Shown here: positions 12,304 to 23,611 of the stretch, piece by piece
How the letters are laid out: each line of letters starts with the position of its first letter
How positions within the stretch are numbered: the stretch's first letter is position 1
Source of the DNA: Tomocerus qinae
Lineage: Eukaryota > Arthropoda > Collembola > Entomobryomorpha > Tomoceridae
NCBI GenBank assembly: GCA_020055645.1
Contig: CM034546.1
Coordinates: forward strand, 23,560,001-23,624,000
DNA length: 64,000 bases
Direction: 5' to 3'
Translations under genes and position numbers: made by a program
The notes under the pieces: model-generated
Database searches by the model: none
What the model was told of the DNA's origin: nothing
The model's input: the letters and a program-made list of their open reading frames with translations, nothing else

Positions 12304-14340
12304 TTTGCTCCGAAAATTTCAAAAGTGATTCACAATAAACTACAAATCAAGCTATATAATTGTAGATTTTAAGTTACACTGAATCACAGAAATGTTATGA
12401 GGTTATCCAAGTACTGTTATTTTCTAGAACAGTTCCTTTCTCATTTGCTTACTACAAATTTGTGTTGATTCATTCTCGTTCATTGAATGCTTTGATCAGT
12501 AAGACACACATTACCTGTGTAAATATTTTTTTAGGAAATAATATTTACGATTCGAAATTCGTTGGTCTAGACGACGCGACGCCTAAATTAAATAATAAAC
12601 GTTTCAATAAATTGACAAGTGACGTATCGAATGCGTTTAAATAATGTGCTCCATATTTTCGTCTTAAATGTACAATAAGGTCTATATGTGGGGTTCTCAG
12701 CAACTGCTATCCTTCGGCTAAGAACTCTAGTAAAGAGTAAAAGAAGATACAAACCAGCCAATTCATTTTAACCGCTCAGTATTATAACGGTACATGAAAC
12801 TAACACTAACTGTTTTCTATTTTCTGAAAGTTTAAAATAATTGTCTCACATTCAATGATTTAAAAAAATAGAAGTTAAGTAAACATATAAATATTAAATT
12901 TCAAAGTCAGAAGATTTTATCTTGCTTGGGAAATATAATACATAAACCATTTTTAAAATTGCATATTTATTATAATTTCTTTCGTTCAGTGCCTTCAGAT
13001 CTTAGCTCTTTGTTTGTTATTACATGTGGGAAAATCAGTTCCGGGATTTAAATTACGGTTTAGACAAAAAATAGGTCCTGCAAAATGATAAAACCTAGTC
13101 AACTAAAGATATGTTTTCGGAGCTATTTTCTACAGTCTTTATTTGATATGGGAGGCTTTTTAATGATGCTATCCTGTCCGTCTCCATTTTATCTTGGGAA
13201 ATCTGTAAAGCCAAATTAGTTTACTTTCTTTTCATTGTGAATGAATATGTAATATATAATGATTTTATAATTCTAGTAACTAATGTAGTACAAAAATTTG
13301 GATAATAGTTATCAGGGATAGTAACCATTTTAACCGTATTGTTTGTTGGTATGTTTACCTTCTGGGCTTGATTGAATCCTTTAATTCCATTAAGTTAATC
13401 GACTTCTTATAATTCATAGCATATTGTTTCATCAATTTAGAAAGGAAATTATCCTGGGGAACAAGGAGTGGCTCACAAAACCAAACAACAGCAAATCATT
13501 TAATTAAGTGCAGCAAATACGTAGTAATTATTTCTCTTTTATCTAGTTATCATAACTAAATTTGCGACGCCATGCTTTCATGGCCAGATGAATGTTTAGT
13601 TAATAAATGTTTTGATTGAAAAATCTCATTCTTTCGATGTAAAGTAATGCATTTATTGATTTCATCGAAACTAAACCGTTTATAAACATTTTCATTTACA
13701 ATGTAGATCTGTTTATAAATGATGTTAAATAAATTTCTAATTACAATCTAAAATACCAATCCGTATACCAATGACTTAATTTAGATGACAACGAACTAAA
13801 TGAATCACTCTATATTCAATATATTAGACACGTACACAATTTCTATATTGTAACCAAAACCTATTTATTATCTATACTAATCTGCATGGGTGTCTACCTA
13901 AATTAATGATCTAACTTACCTATGTCTGGTAGAAAGGACCTAAAACCAAAATGCGTGCATTTCAATTTCCACTAAATTATTTGACATTTACCAATAAAAT
14001 ATTGATACTCGGTAATCTTAAGGGGTAATAACTGACTATCCATCAATTACACAATTATCTAATTAACATACAATAAGACCGCTTGGAAGATAGAAAACTA
14101 ATTTATAGTAAAATCATGAGCAATTCTGACATCATGATATGAGGGTACGCCCTTCACCCTTGCAAAAAAGGTTATCAGTACCAAATACTAAATGCATTCA
14201 TGGTCACTGCGAATATTTTCTTTTTAGATCGATTTGCCAATCCTAAAATGTTACTTTTTTCTTATTCAACCTAGAAATGCATGACCTATGGTTCATTCAA
14301 TATAATTATCCTGAATGTCAATAGTAGTATGTGTATATTG
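12304..14340. other. Intergenic, nothing supported
   Basis: About 2 kb of AT-rich sequence without a convincing exon, RNA gene or repeat. Confidence 0.4.
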
Positions 14341-14549
14341 GGTTAGCTCAGTTCGGAGGTCCACTTGAGACTCTTTTCATAAAAAATGGTGGGGTTTCCC
14401 CCTCATTGGTCCCTACCTATAGAGGGTTGGTCTAGCCGACCCCCCAAGTCTAGGGCCAACCTCCGGTTGACCCCCTAACCCCCCCCCCTCCCTCCCCATC
14501 ATATAAGCCATATAAGCGTCATATAAGCCATATAAGCGAAAGAAGAAGA

Positions 14550-14995
14550 TATCTCAAGCCAGTCTCAAGACAGTCTTGAGATGTCTCAAGACTGTCTCAA
14601 GACATCTTGAAGAAAACTCAAGAAATCTTGAAAAAAACTCAAGAAAGTTATAAGAAAGTGATATAACCATGATAGTTATAGAACTAAGATAGTTATAAAT
14701 AACTAAAGTAGTTATATATAACCTAAAATAGGTATATATAACCAAAGTAGTTATATACCAAAGATAGTTATATATAGCCAAAGTAGTTATATACCAAAGA
14801 TAGTTATATATAACTAAAGTAGTTATATATCAAAGATAGTTATACAAGTAAGAGTGGTAGATACAACTGGGGTAGGTAGGTAGAATAAAGGAAGTTACAT
14901 AACCAAGATAGTTATACAACTAAGGTAGCTAGATACAACTGGGGTAGGTAGGTAGAATAAAGAAGGGTATATGAACCATATAAGTATATAGTTCA
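14550..14995. repeat. Two adjacent tandem repeats
   Basis: 14550-14650 holds copies of a partly palindromic unit (tctcaagacagtcttgag). From 14650 to 14990 units of about 30 bp (agttatatataaccaaagt and variants) repeat. The last two units expand to about 95 bp around ggggtaggtaggtagaataa. An open minus-strand frame at 14554-14781 is a by-product of the repeats. Confidence 0.85.
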
Positions 14996-15473
14996 TATAG
15001 AGCGACAGAGCAGCGGCAGACCTAGACAGGATGTTAACTCTTTGAAGACCGGATGCTTACTGAGCTCTACTCACTACTGCAACTGCAGCTATACTTTATT
15101 ATTGGATTGCCCTTCCAGTTCACTCGTCCCTCTCCCACTCATTGGCTGCCGCCAAAACAAGTACCTTCCCCTTCTCACTGTCATTGGCACACTGGCCAGC
15201 TCAACACTCACAACTCTATGATACTACTAACTCCACTACATTACTACAGCCTGCTCACCCCACTTTACTATGCAAAGCTACAGTCGACGTATGTGCTGTC
15301 TTATGACACTATACCCACTACACTATATACATTATCATACATATTATGCATCCCCTATCATACAATGCTACCGCCCGTTCACCCCACTCTATGCATGGTT
15401 ATGATGATGAAGTAAAAGAATAATATTTGTGCATATATACAGTGCATTTATTTTTAACACTAATAATATTATA
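14996..15473. other. Slightly GC-richer non-coding stretch
   Basis: A plus-strand open frame at 15053-15415 (120 codons) is Thr/Leu/Tyr/Pro-rich with no recognised domain. I treat it as non-coding. Confidence 0.35.
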
Positions 15474-15720
15474 ACGTTACAGAAACGTTACGATACGCAC
15501 ACACTCACATCCGAGTGCATTTCCGGTCTCTCTCCCCTACATCCGGTGCGCGGCACGTGTCAGTCTCTGCAACCAACCAATGCATACTACTGCTTACAGT
15601 ACAATTGTTATACACTACAAGAATATTCACTAAAATTACAAAATATTACTAATGTTTACCATAAATACAGCATAATTCTTATAGAGTTAATGCATCTGTA
15701 AGACATTACTGACTTTAAGC
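15474..15720. repeat. Island-flanking direct repeat, left copy
   Basis: It contains gttacagaaacgttac, then cacactcacatccgagtg, then ccctacatccggtgcg and ggcacgtgtcagtctct. The same series recurs in the same order and orientation at 19255-19450. A third, degenerate version (cctcatacatccggtgagtg) lies at 17913-17965, just upstream of the gene at 18033. Copies left and right bracket the two genes between them. Confidence 0.8.
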
Positions 15721-17020
15721 ATAAACAATTAGATATTATTCAATGGAATACATGAATATGGACAGAGTGTGCACATATTTGCTTAATAAACTGGCATATG
15801 GGAGTATTATTCCAGACAGGAAGTAGTGGATGTAGGTAATGTGTACTAATAAGTAGAGTATATTGTGTATACAACTAGTAAAATTACAAAGTATATCCTA
15901 TATAACTTGTGAAACTATGGAATATTTACATACTATTCACTAAAAAGTATGGATACAAACATAATATGAACAGAAACTGGGATAGGGAGAGAGAGTTTCC
16001 TTGCAGGAAGTAGTGGAAGTAGGTGAAGTGTACTAATAACTAGAGTATATTGTGTATAAAAGTTGTAAATTTACAAAGTATATCCTATTAAACTTGTGAA
16101 ACTATAGAATATTTACATACTATTCACTAAAAAGTATGGATACGAACATAATATGAACATAAACTGGGATAGGGAGGGAGAATTTCCTTACAGGAAGTAG
16201 TGGATGTAGGTTAAGTGTACTAATAACAAGAGTATATTGTGTATAAAAGTTGTAAATTTACAAAGTATATCCTATTAAACTTGTGAAACTATGGAATATT
16301 ATCTTAAAATTAGATGGAAAAGCTAATATTTCCCTGCATGTGAAGTGATATTTGCATGAAATGCATCGACATGCTTCGACATTCTCGATAAACAGGCATG
16401 GAGGGGAATTTTTTCAAGCATGTGTAGTGATATTTGTATGAAATGCTCCGACATGCTTCGATATTCTCGACAATCAGGCATGGAGGGGAATTTTTTTCAA
16501 GCAGGAACTTGTGCAAGCATGCAATATGTCCTATTAACTCCACAATATATCTTATATTACTTGCTATACTACATTATATTTGGTATAAAAGTTGTAAAAC
16601 TACAAAGTGTATCCCATAAAACTTGTGGAAATTACTAACATATCCTATTAAACTTGTGAAACTATGGAATATTATCTTAAAATTAGATGGAAAAGCTAAT
16701 ATTTCCCTGCATGTGAAGTGATATTTGCATGAAATGCACCGACATTCTTCGATATTCTCGACAATCAGGCATGGAGGGGAATTTTTCAAGCATGTGTAGT
16801 GATATTTGTATGAAAAGCTTCGACATGCTTCGATATTCTCGACAATCAGGCATGGAGGGGAATTATTTTCAAGCAGGAGCTTGTGCAAGCATGCAATATG
16901 TCCTATTAACTACGCAATATATCTTATATTACTTGCTATACTACATTATATTTGGTATAAAAGGTGCAAAACTATAAAGTATATCCTATACAACTTGTGA
17001 AAATTACTAACATCTACTAT
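15721..17020. repeat. Satellite-like block, two interleaved repeat families
   Basis: Family A has a unit of about 187 bp and is recognised by caggaagtagtggatgtag and cttgtgaaactatggaatat. Copies start near 15818, 16003 and 16191, with further copies right of the genes near 19472, 19675 and 19877. Family B has a unit of about 360 bp (16310 and 16673) with an internal repeat of about 90 bp marked by gcttcgatattctcgaca and caggcatggagggg. Open frames here are repeat artefacts. Confidence 0.85.
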
Positions 17021-17146
17021 ATATATCTAATGAAACATAATATTACTTATATAACTAGTCAAACTGTGTGATAATTTACCACTAGCAATGTAATTAAAGG
17101 TTTAAATGTTGTATATTACTTCATTATCGCAAACGACAGTCTTCGG

Positions 17147-17770
17147 TCAAAGGGAAGTTTCTGTTGGCCAGGTATACTCTTCCCACTGTTCGTTGGTAAG
17201 ATGCAGTGGTGGACCGATTAGATTCTCTTTGATGTGTTGTTTCCGAACATCCCTATTAGTTTCCAATTAATATAAATATATATATCCTATATCATCATAT
17301 ATATTATACTTAATACTTTAATACTAATATATAATACTTTAATTACCAATCTTCTTGTTTGTTATTGAGACAATATCCACAAGCCTGACTTCCATCGTGG
17401 AACACGTAGTACTTAACATTTTTAGCTTTTGGAAATGGAATCTTATTAAGTAAGCAAGGCTTCGAATTGCAAACTTTTTTGAATGCTGGCATCCATTGGT
17501 TCATATCACTCGTGTCCGACTGCACAGTTTTTAGATAGTTGTCCATTTTGATTTTATTGAAGTGGCATCTGAAACATCTTGGAACGTCATCCTGCTCAGT
17601 GTATATAATTCCTTCGTAAGTATTTTGAACGTGGTCATATCGACAGACTGAGCACACGAATCTGAATATTTATGAAGTAAAGTATTAATTATGATGATTA
17701 AGTAGTTTTTTGAATTAAAGGCTTTTAGAACTACTACTCACCTATGTTTATGATAGTAAGTTAAACTCAT
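17147..17770 (-). CDS. Novel three-exon Cys-rich (zinc-ribbon-like) protein, 149 aa
   Basis: Exons are 17742-17770, 17347-17661 and 17147-17252, all with GT-AG borders. Lengths 29, 315 and 106 sum to 450 nt, exactly 150 codons, and exon 3 is entirely open to its TGA. The protein begins MSLTYYHKHRFVCSVC. Cysteine pairs CSVC (residues 13-16), CFRC (about 39-42), a later C(x4)C (about 73-78) and CGYC (about 104-107) suggest two zinc-binding sites. The C-terminus is Trp/Glu-rich (NEQWEEYTWP). There is no signal peptide, so it is probably nuclear or cytoplasmic. I do not recognise the family. It is divergent from the gene at 18033 and lies inside the repeat-bracketed 15.5-19.4 kb segment. Confidence 0.75.
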
Positions 17771-18032
17771 CACGTTTAATGACTATGGTTAACTTACAAT
17801 GAAAATAACTGGATTGAGCTTTATTGGTCTGCAATAGAAATAGAAATGAGCACATTTAAATACTTTAGCTACCATGAATCAATTTTGGTGTATAAACGCT
17901 TTTTATTCAGATGCCGGCCTTTTCTCTCCCCTCATACATCCGGTGAGTGGCAAATGACCTTGGCATACTTATAACCACTTCCGTTTTCTGCTCACTCCTG
18001 TTTATACTGTTGATCAGCTCCCTGCTCATAAC

Positions 18033-19139
18033 ATGTCGCTCTCCAAATCTTTTACCGGTACTCTTTTGAAGGTAAATGCAATGAATTTAGGGTTAATGTA
18101 GACCTAAAAATACATAATGTTTTTTCCATTTGTTTTAAGTAATGAAAAAAATTTTGTTTAGTACAATTGCCTTGCTCATGGTTGTTACTTCTACTGTGAA
18201 ATGCTTGAAGATTTAAAGAAACATTGTTTGGAAAATCATTTTTGCACTCCAGGCCATGCTAGAAATTACAAATATGAAAACTACGGAAATCCTTTCACAG
18301 CTGGTGTCATCACTGCCGTACAAACTGTAATTTGTAGAGCGTCTTTTGGAAGTTTGAAGGATTTTAATGACAGATTAGTGTTTTTTCCTGGGCAAAACAT
18401 GTTCTGCATGAGGTTGTCAAAACCGGAGTTGAAATTGAATTAGCTGTCTACGATCAAATGCAGAATATGAAAAAATCCTCTTTTTACGTTCTGTTTAACA
18501 CAGGTTTGTCTGCCATTGTATTGTCTGCAGCTTTTGAAGAAATTCTTCAACAATGCGTAGAGGGAAATAAGTTTGACACATTTGACATTGCCGTAAAGAA
18601 ATACGTTTGTCCTAAATCATTCCGATACATTAATTCATTAGATAAAAGGAAAGGAATACTAAATATAAAAACCGTTGATAAATATTCTTTCGCATATTGC
18701 GTCTATGCTCACTTATTTCCTTTTGAAAGTAGCGGCAAGCCGGAGACAAATTTTGTAATTTCTTTCAGGGAAATTCAAGCTAAAAGGCTGTATAACGAGT
18801 TAAGTTTTTCAGATCTTACATTTCCTGTAACTAAACAAGATTTCTCAGGATTTGAACTTGTAAATAATGTTTCTTTAAACATCTACACTAACATTGGCGA
18901 ATGTATTTACCCTATTGTTGTAACAAAACGATATGGGATTCCTAGAGAGCGGCATATCGATTTATTATATCTGAGAGACGGAGACCAAGCACATTTTGTT
19001 TTAATAAAAAGACTTCCTTCTGTCGGGTGGAAATGTCAATTATGAGCTTTGCAGGCTCTGTCTGAAAAAATTTGATGACGTCGATACAGTGGTATCTCAT
19101 GAAAAAGATTGCTTTGATCGGTACTCTGTCTATATTTAA
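18033..19139 (+). pseudogene. Relic of a C2H2 protein family linked to Polinton-type DNA polymerase B
   Basis: Exon 1 is 18033-18071 (starts MSLSKSF). The intron ends at tttgtttag and exon 2 begins at 18162. An N-terminal C2H2 finger reads C-x4-C-x12-H-x4-H. The middle part (NIKTVDKYSF, then FPVTKQDFSGFELVNNVSLN, then a RHIDLLY block and HFVLIKRL) matches from memory a large invertebrate family found N-terminal to, or beside, protein-primed B-type polymerases of Polinton/Maverick-like elements. A terminal CRLCLKKF...H...C finger follows. Two single-base breaks disrupt it: one at the T-run at 18381-18386 and one at the G-run near 19024. No polymerase catalytic region follows. It stops at 19137-19139 with AATAAA at 19178. 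It is either a truncated relic or a formerly domesticated N-terminal module. Confidence 0.65.
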
Positions 19140-19177
19140 ACGATCTATAACATACAGTATATTATTGCTTGTAATTA

Positions 19178-19183
19178 AATAAA
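19178..19183 (+). terminator. AATAAA polyadenylation signal
   Basis: AATAAA lies 40 bp after the stop of the 18033 relic, consistent with a once-functional transcription unit of its own and not part of a longer polymerase frame. Confidence 0.5.
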
Positions 19184-19250
19184 CTGCTTACAATATATTC
19201 ATTTCCATAAATTTTAAGTCGTTTATTCTACTTTCATAAAACGAACAATA

Positions 19251-19450
19251 TTATTACGTTACAGAAACGTTACAATACGCACACACTCACATCCGAGTGC
19301 ATTTCCGGTCTCTCCCCTACATCCGGTGCGAGGCACGTGTCAGTCTCTACAACTTACAACCAGCCAATGCATACTACTGCTTACAGTACAATTGTTATAC
19401 ACTAGAAAAAATATTCACTAAAATTCCAATATATTACTGATGTTTAACAA
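19251..19450. repeat. Island-flanking direct repeat, right copy
   Basis: Same ordered motifs as 15474-15720 (gttacagaaacgttac, cacactcacatccgagtg, ccctacatccggtgcg, acagtacaattgttatacac), with few differences. It is followed by family-A satellite units up to about 19900. Confidence 0.8.
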
Positions 19451-20257
19451 ACTGGCATATAGGAGAATTATTCCAGGCAGGAAGTAGTAGAAACATCCAA
19501 TGTTAATTATTAGCTACAGTATATGGAGTATAAGAGTTGTAAAAGTACAAAGTAGATGCAATGTTACTTGTGGAACTATGGAATATTTACATATTATTCA
19601 CTAAAAAGTATAAATGCAACCAGAGTATGCACATTAGGGCTCGATAAACTGACATCGGGAAGAATCAATTAAGGTAGGAAGTAGTGGAAGCATGCATTGT
19701 TCACTATTAGCTACAGTATAATAAGTGTCTAAGGAGTAAAACTATAAAGTATGTTATATATAACTTGTGAAAATATGGAATATTTATATATTATTCAATG
19801 GGAAGTATGAATGTATACATAATATCGTCCTTAAAGGAACAAAAAAGCCAATATTTACTCGATAGACAGCATGGGAACAGGAAGTAGTGGAGAACTCGAG
19901 TTTGACACATAAAATGGTTTTTTATTTTCGGGACCTGATATGCTGTACATAGTTATGCCTGCTGCTCTTGGATAGTTTATGCTTCTGTAGAACGCCTGTA
20001 CAAGTTGTTCGAAATGGGCACATAGTACATTCAAGTATTGGCAAAGAGTGTTTAATTATTCTGTGAATTTCGAATGAAGGCCGCGATTCAAATCCCAGAC
20101 CGCAGGTTACACAATGAAGGAGTGTTGGAATCCAAGGATAATAACTAAATGATAATAATAACCTCGAGAATCGTGAATAACTTATTGAATAGTAACTAAA
20201 TAGTATTTATAAATCATACTTTATACTGACAATAGAATAAGCAATATGTAATTTGTC
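19450..20257. repeat. Family-A satellite units, then non-coding
   Basis: Diverged units near 19472, 19675 and 19877 match those at 15.8-16.3 kb. A partial copy of the 7.1-kb MITE is at about 19826. The rest has no recognised feature. Confidence 0.65.
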
Positions 20258-22280
20258 TTACTGAAATATCTCTTGATGACGCATTAGATCTGTCTCACCG
20301 TTAAAAATTGACAGGCAGTTGTAACATAGAATTTGTCGGTGGTATTTATTAACATGAGCCTGCAGTTTGCTTCTTATTTTAAATGTTAATGCGCATTTTT
20401 GACAGGTAAATGGTTTTAAGTGAAGAAGGAGGTGCTTGTTATAAAATTGCTTTCCTTTCCATGTACAATGTAGGCAGAATTGAATTCGTTTTGGTTTTCC
20501 TGTATTTACATTAATTTAATCCATGCATACTGCCTATTCCATCATTTAATAAAATTATTAACCTTTCCTCCCTCCAGTTTTAGGTGGTGGAACTACTTCT
20601 AAAGGTTCATTCCCAAGCTGAAAAATCTTTTTATGCTTTATAGTACTGTGTACTTCCATTTCCATCTTCGAAGAAAATTCTGCTTCACAGTATGAACAGC
20701 AAAACTTTGGTCCGTTAATGCTATTAAAAACTATGTCAGTAAAGTAGTACCTATTATTGTTATATTATAATTTCTAAGTTAAATTGCATTTGCATGGTAG
20801 AGACCATGCAATTTCAAAAAACAAAAAACATTTACTGTATATCCAAAATGTGTTTATCCAATTCCTTCTTATCACCGCAGTAGCCACACATCAGGCACTT
20901 TATTTTCGGATGGTGGTGAATAGTAGTGTGCTCATATAATTTACGGTAGTCGTCAAATATTCTCTCACATATTGTACATTGTGCTGAATTGAAATGGCGC
21001 TTTAAGTGATGTTGAAGAGTTATTTCATGCGAGACAATGTAAAGGCAGTAAGGACATACATAAGATTGCACACCTACATTTTAAGGTTTAATTAATACTA
21101 ATACCGAATTGAAATATAATAGACTGAGCTAAAGTTCAGTAGAAGCATACCTACTTCTTCTGTGCGCTCAGAGAAAAGTTTTAAATCTGTGTGGCCGGAA
21201 ACAATTGCAACTTTTGTGTGATGTATAATATTATGAATCTTTAGTTCCAATTGGTTTTCAAAATGTTTTATACACACAAAGCATTGAAAATTAGTATTCT
21301 TGGCACTGAAATAAAAACATATCCAATGCAAACAATAATAATTTATGCAGGAAAATTGTATTTAACTTTTTATACTGCTGTATCTTCTGGTGGGTGATGA
21401 TATCTTCATTCGTGTCTCCAATGTAATCACATAAATGACAACCTTCTTTCTGATGTTCTTTTTTTAAATGTGAATGGTAAATCGAAATGTCAAATGTGTA
21501 CCCAGAGCAGAGAGAACACTGATGTGGTTGAAAATGTCGTTTCAAATGTTTTGTCAAATCTTGGACTTCATTGCATTGCATTACACAGTAAGGGCATTGG
21601 TATATTGTTGCTATAAACAATTATTAAACTTAGGTTCGTTCTAAATCATATAAATCATAATTTAAACTCCTAAAATTACCTCTGCGCTTTATTTTCCGTC
21701 TTTTGTAATATTCTGGTCGTTGATAACTAGGAGTTGTCATTGCCCCGGTTATTCTATCTTTTAGCTCTTCCACCTCTCCTTTTGTTAAAGTTATATCAAA
21801 GTCCCTCTCAATATACTGTGTGTTATCTTTTAAAGCTTTTAAAACCTCACTATCTGCAATGTCTGTTAATTTGGAAAGAAAATATTAGCAATGGCGTACT
21901 TTTTTAATCATCTGCTTATTTTTCAACTACCTTTGTTAGACATTTCTACTTTTGCATTATCATCTACTTGATCTTTTATTACTTCCGACCGGAAATCATC
22001 AGCAAATGAGTGGGGTGGCATTTGTTTCAACATATCACACTTCTGAAAGTGTACGTTAGATGATTCTAGAAATACAAATGCTACATTGCATTTACAATAA
22101 TATGGAAATAGATAAAAGTAAATTACCGTGATTCGAAGCCAGTGGTTTGGGCTCATATCGTATAAAATTTTTTTGAAACACATACTCTATGTCAGGATGT
22201 TTATTTTTAAAATGCCGTTTGAGATTACAGGCCTTTGCAAAACTGGTAGAGCACTGAGCGCACTGTATTCGCTTATCCAT
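20258..22280 (-). CDS. Poly-C2H2 zinc-finger protein, 8 exons, 499 aa
   Basis: Exons run 22127-22280, 21931-22065, 21680-21862, 21376-21610, 21151-21305, 20836-21073, 20563-20720 and 20258-20499. All borders are GT-AG, and the total of 1500 nt is exactly 500 codons. About 12 C2H2-type fingers occur, one near the N-terminus (CAQCSTSFAKACNLKRH) and the rest after a finger-free linker (about residues 52-158). Two triads repeat the pattern CPYC...HLKRHF, QCxxC...H, CxxC...H (exons 4 and 6), which shows internal duplication. Most linkers are not TGEKP, so this is not a typical KRAB or ZAD array, and no ZAD or SCAN is visible. A nuclear DNA- or RNA-binding role is likely. Intron 6 contains the island palindrome (20791-20815). 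Introns are about 60-120 bp. Confidence 0.85.
20791..20815. repeat. Island palindrome GCATGGTA/TACCATGC, intronic copy
   Basis: tgcatggtagagaccatgca is a near-perfect inverted repeat with a minimal loop, flanked by the shared shoulder ctaagttaaattgcat. It lies in intron 6 of the zinc-finger gene. The same core recurs at 23.6-23.9, 26.34 and 32.2-32.9 kb. Confidence 0.85.
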
Positions 22281-22489
22281 TATTGAATATGCAAACTAAC
22301 ACCCTAGTTTATACAGAAGTAACAGAGCAGTGTAGTGTAAGTTGATTCTTGTTAGACACTGAAACATGCATTGATGTAAAATCGAGTTTAATGTAAAGCG
22401 GACGTATAGCATCTGCTGCTTTGACTCACTCTCGCTAACTTATGTATATGAATAAACGACCAATACTACAGATAGACGAGAAAACTGCT

Positions 22490-22640
22490 TTTACGCTGGC
22501 TACTTTATTAAGTATATAACTAAAACTATTCTTTGTATGCAACTGTGGAAGTATATAACCAAATATTCTTTGTATGCAATTGTGGAAGTTTATAACTAAA
22601 TATTCTTTGTATGCAACTGTGGAAGTATATATGTACGTAT
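22490..22640. repeat. Short tandem repeat, unit about 45 bp
   Basis: Four copies of ttctttgtatgcaactgtgg followed by aagtatataactaaa. It lies in the upstream flank of the minus-strand zinc-finger gene and may overlap its promoter. Confidence 0.85.
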
Positions 22641-22699
22641 GAAATGAAAAAGGTGTGTAGCTAACAAAAACCTTGTTTGTTTATGTAGAAAATTTTTAT

Positions 22700-22900
22700 T
22701 AAGCTCAATAAATTGTCATTGTTCATCACGTACATAAATTCATCAAAAGTAAACTACAAATCGGTATGATATCGATTAGCAATATTAAACTAGTACAGTA
22801 TAATCAGAGACTACATAAATTCATCAAAAGTAAACTAAAAATTGTCATTATAGCAATTAACAAAACTAATACAATACAATCGGAGGCTATATAAATTCAT
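22700..22900. repeat. Tandem repeat, unit about 83 bp, about 2.5 copies
   Basis: The string tacataaattcatcaaaagt followed by aaacta recurs at about 22731 and 22814, with a partial third copy near 22889. No coding sequence. Confidence 0.75.
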
Positions 22901-22980
22901 CAAATAAGACTAAATATGATACAGATTCCAACTACACTAGGAAACCCATATTACATACAAAATGGTTAAAGCATAAAACA

Positions 22981-23611
22981 TTAGTACTTCTTGCCGTTCC
23001 TTAAAGTTCTATCCACAGAGTCAGCAATTCGGAGGGAGCGTATAGCATTTCCAACTCGAGTATTTGCTTGAATTCGCATATTTGTTTCGAAGGAAGTTTC
23101 ACTTTCACTTAATTCTTCGTTCCCTTGTTCTTCCTGTGCGGGTGTAGAGGTTTGACGGGGATTAAATAGCCGCTGCCTTCGAAGTTGTGAATGGAGGGAG
23201 TCCACTTCGGTTAACTTTGAAAAAGAATAAAGGAGAATAATAAGCTTTCAAATTCAAACATGAAATACAAACAGTTTATTACAAATTTTCCGCTTTAAGA
23301 AAATTAAATACCTCTTGCATTGATAGTCCCACGTTCTCCATTGGGTTGAACAGATTGGCATTCGATTCCCCGCCATTTATCGGAACGCGCCCTCTAAGAT
23401 TTGTCCCGACTGGTCTTCTGCATTTTCCTACCATCCAATTTCCTGCGGAAGAAAGACGAATTCCTATCCAGTGAACACATCTTTTTGCCCAGCTATCCTG
23501 TTCGGAGCAAAGACTAAATCCAAATCCTAGGCAGAAGATAGTCCATGAAAGAAGTAGTAACCCGGCCATCCAAAATCCGATTCCTAAAATCCAAATTAAA
23601 TTAAATTGCAT
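22981..23611 (-). CDS. Novel two-exon single-pass membrane protein, 177 aa
   Basis: Exon 1 is 23312-23611 and exon 2 is 22981-23214 (donor GAG/GTATTT, acceptor TTTCAAAG/TTAACC, phase 0). The lengths sum to 178 codons. Residues 4-38 are very hydrophobic (MQFNLIWILGIGFWMAGLLL...), giving a signal-anchor or a TM hairpin. A basic region follows (KCRRP, about residue 64), and the tail is polar, acidic Ser/Glu-rich and then basic (LRNGKKY). The start codon lies inside the island palindrome shoulder: accATGCAATTTAA is both the repeat and the first codons. Without the intron, the frame would end at a stop 10 codons later. I do not recognise a family. Confidence 0.65.

Noticed and set aside
12462..12644. 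60-codon plus-strand frame
   Set aside because: No domain, no splice signals in keeping, isolated in AT-rich intergenic DNA.
14340..14375. ggttagctcagttcgga resembling a tRNA D-arm
   Set aside because: No T-arm or closing acceptor stem downstream.
15053..15415. 120-codon plus-strand open frame
   Set aside because: Low-complexity Thr/Leu/Tyr/Pro composition, no domain, no splice context, and a neighbour of minisatellites.
16310..16977. Overlapping open frames repeating the LRYSRQSGMEG motif
   Set aside because: They are translations of the family-B satellite unit on both strands.
20085..20115. B-box-like string gcgattcaaatcccagacc suggesting a tRNA or SINE
   Set aside because: No matching A-box, acceptor stem or anticodon arm could be placed around it.
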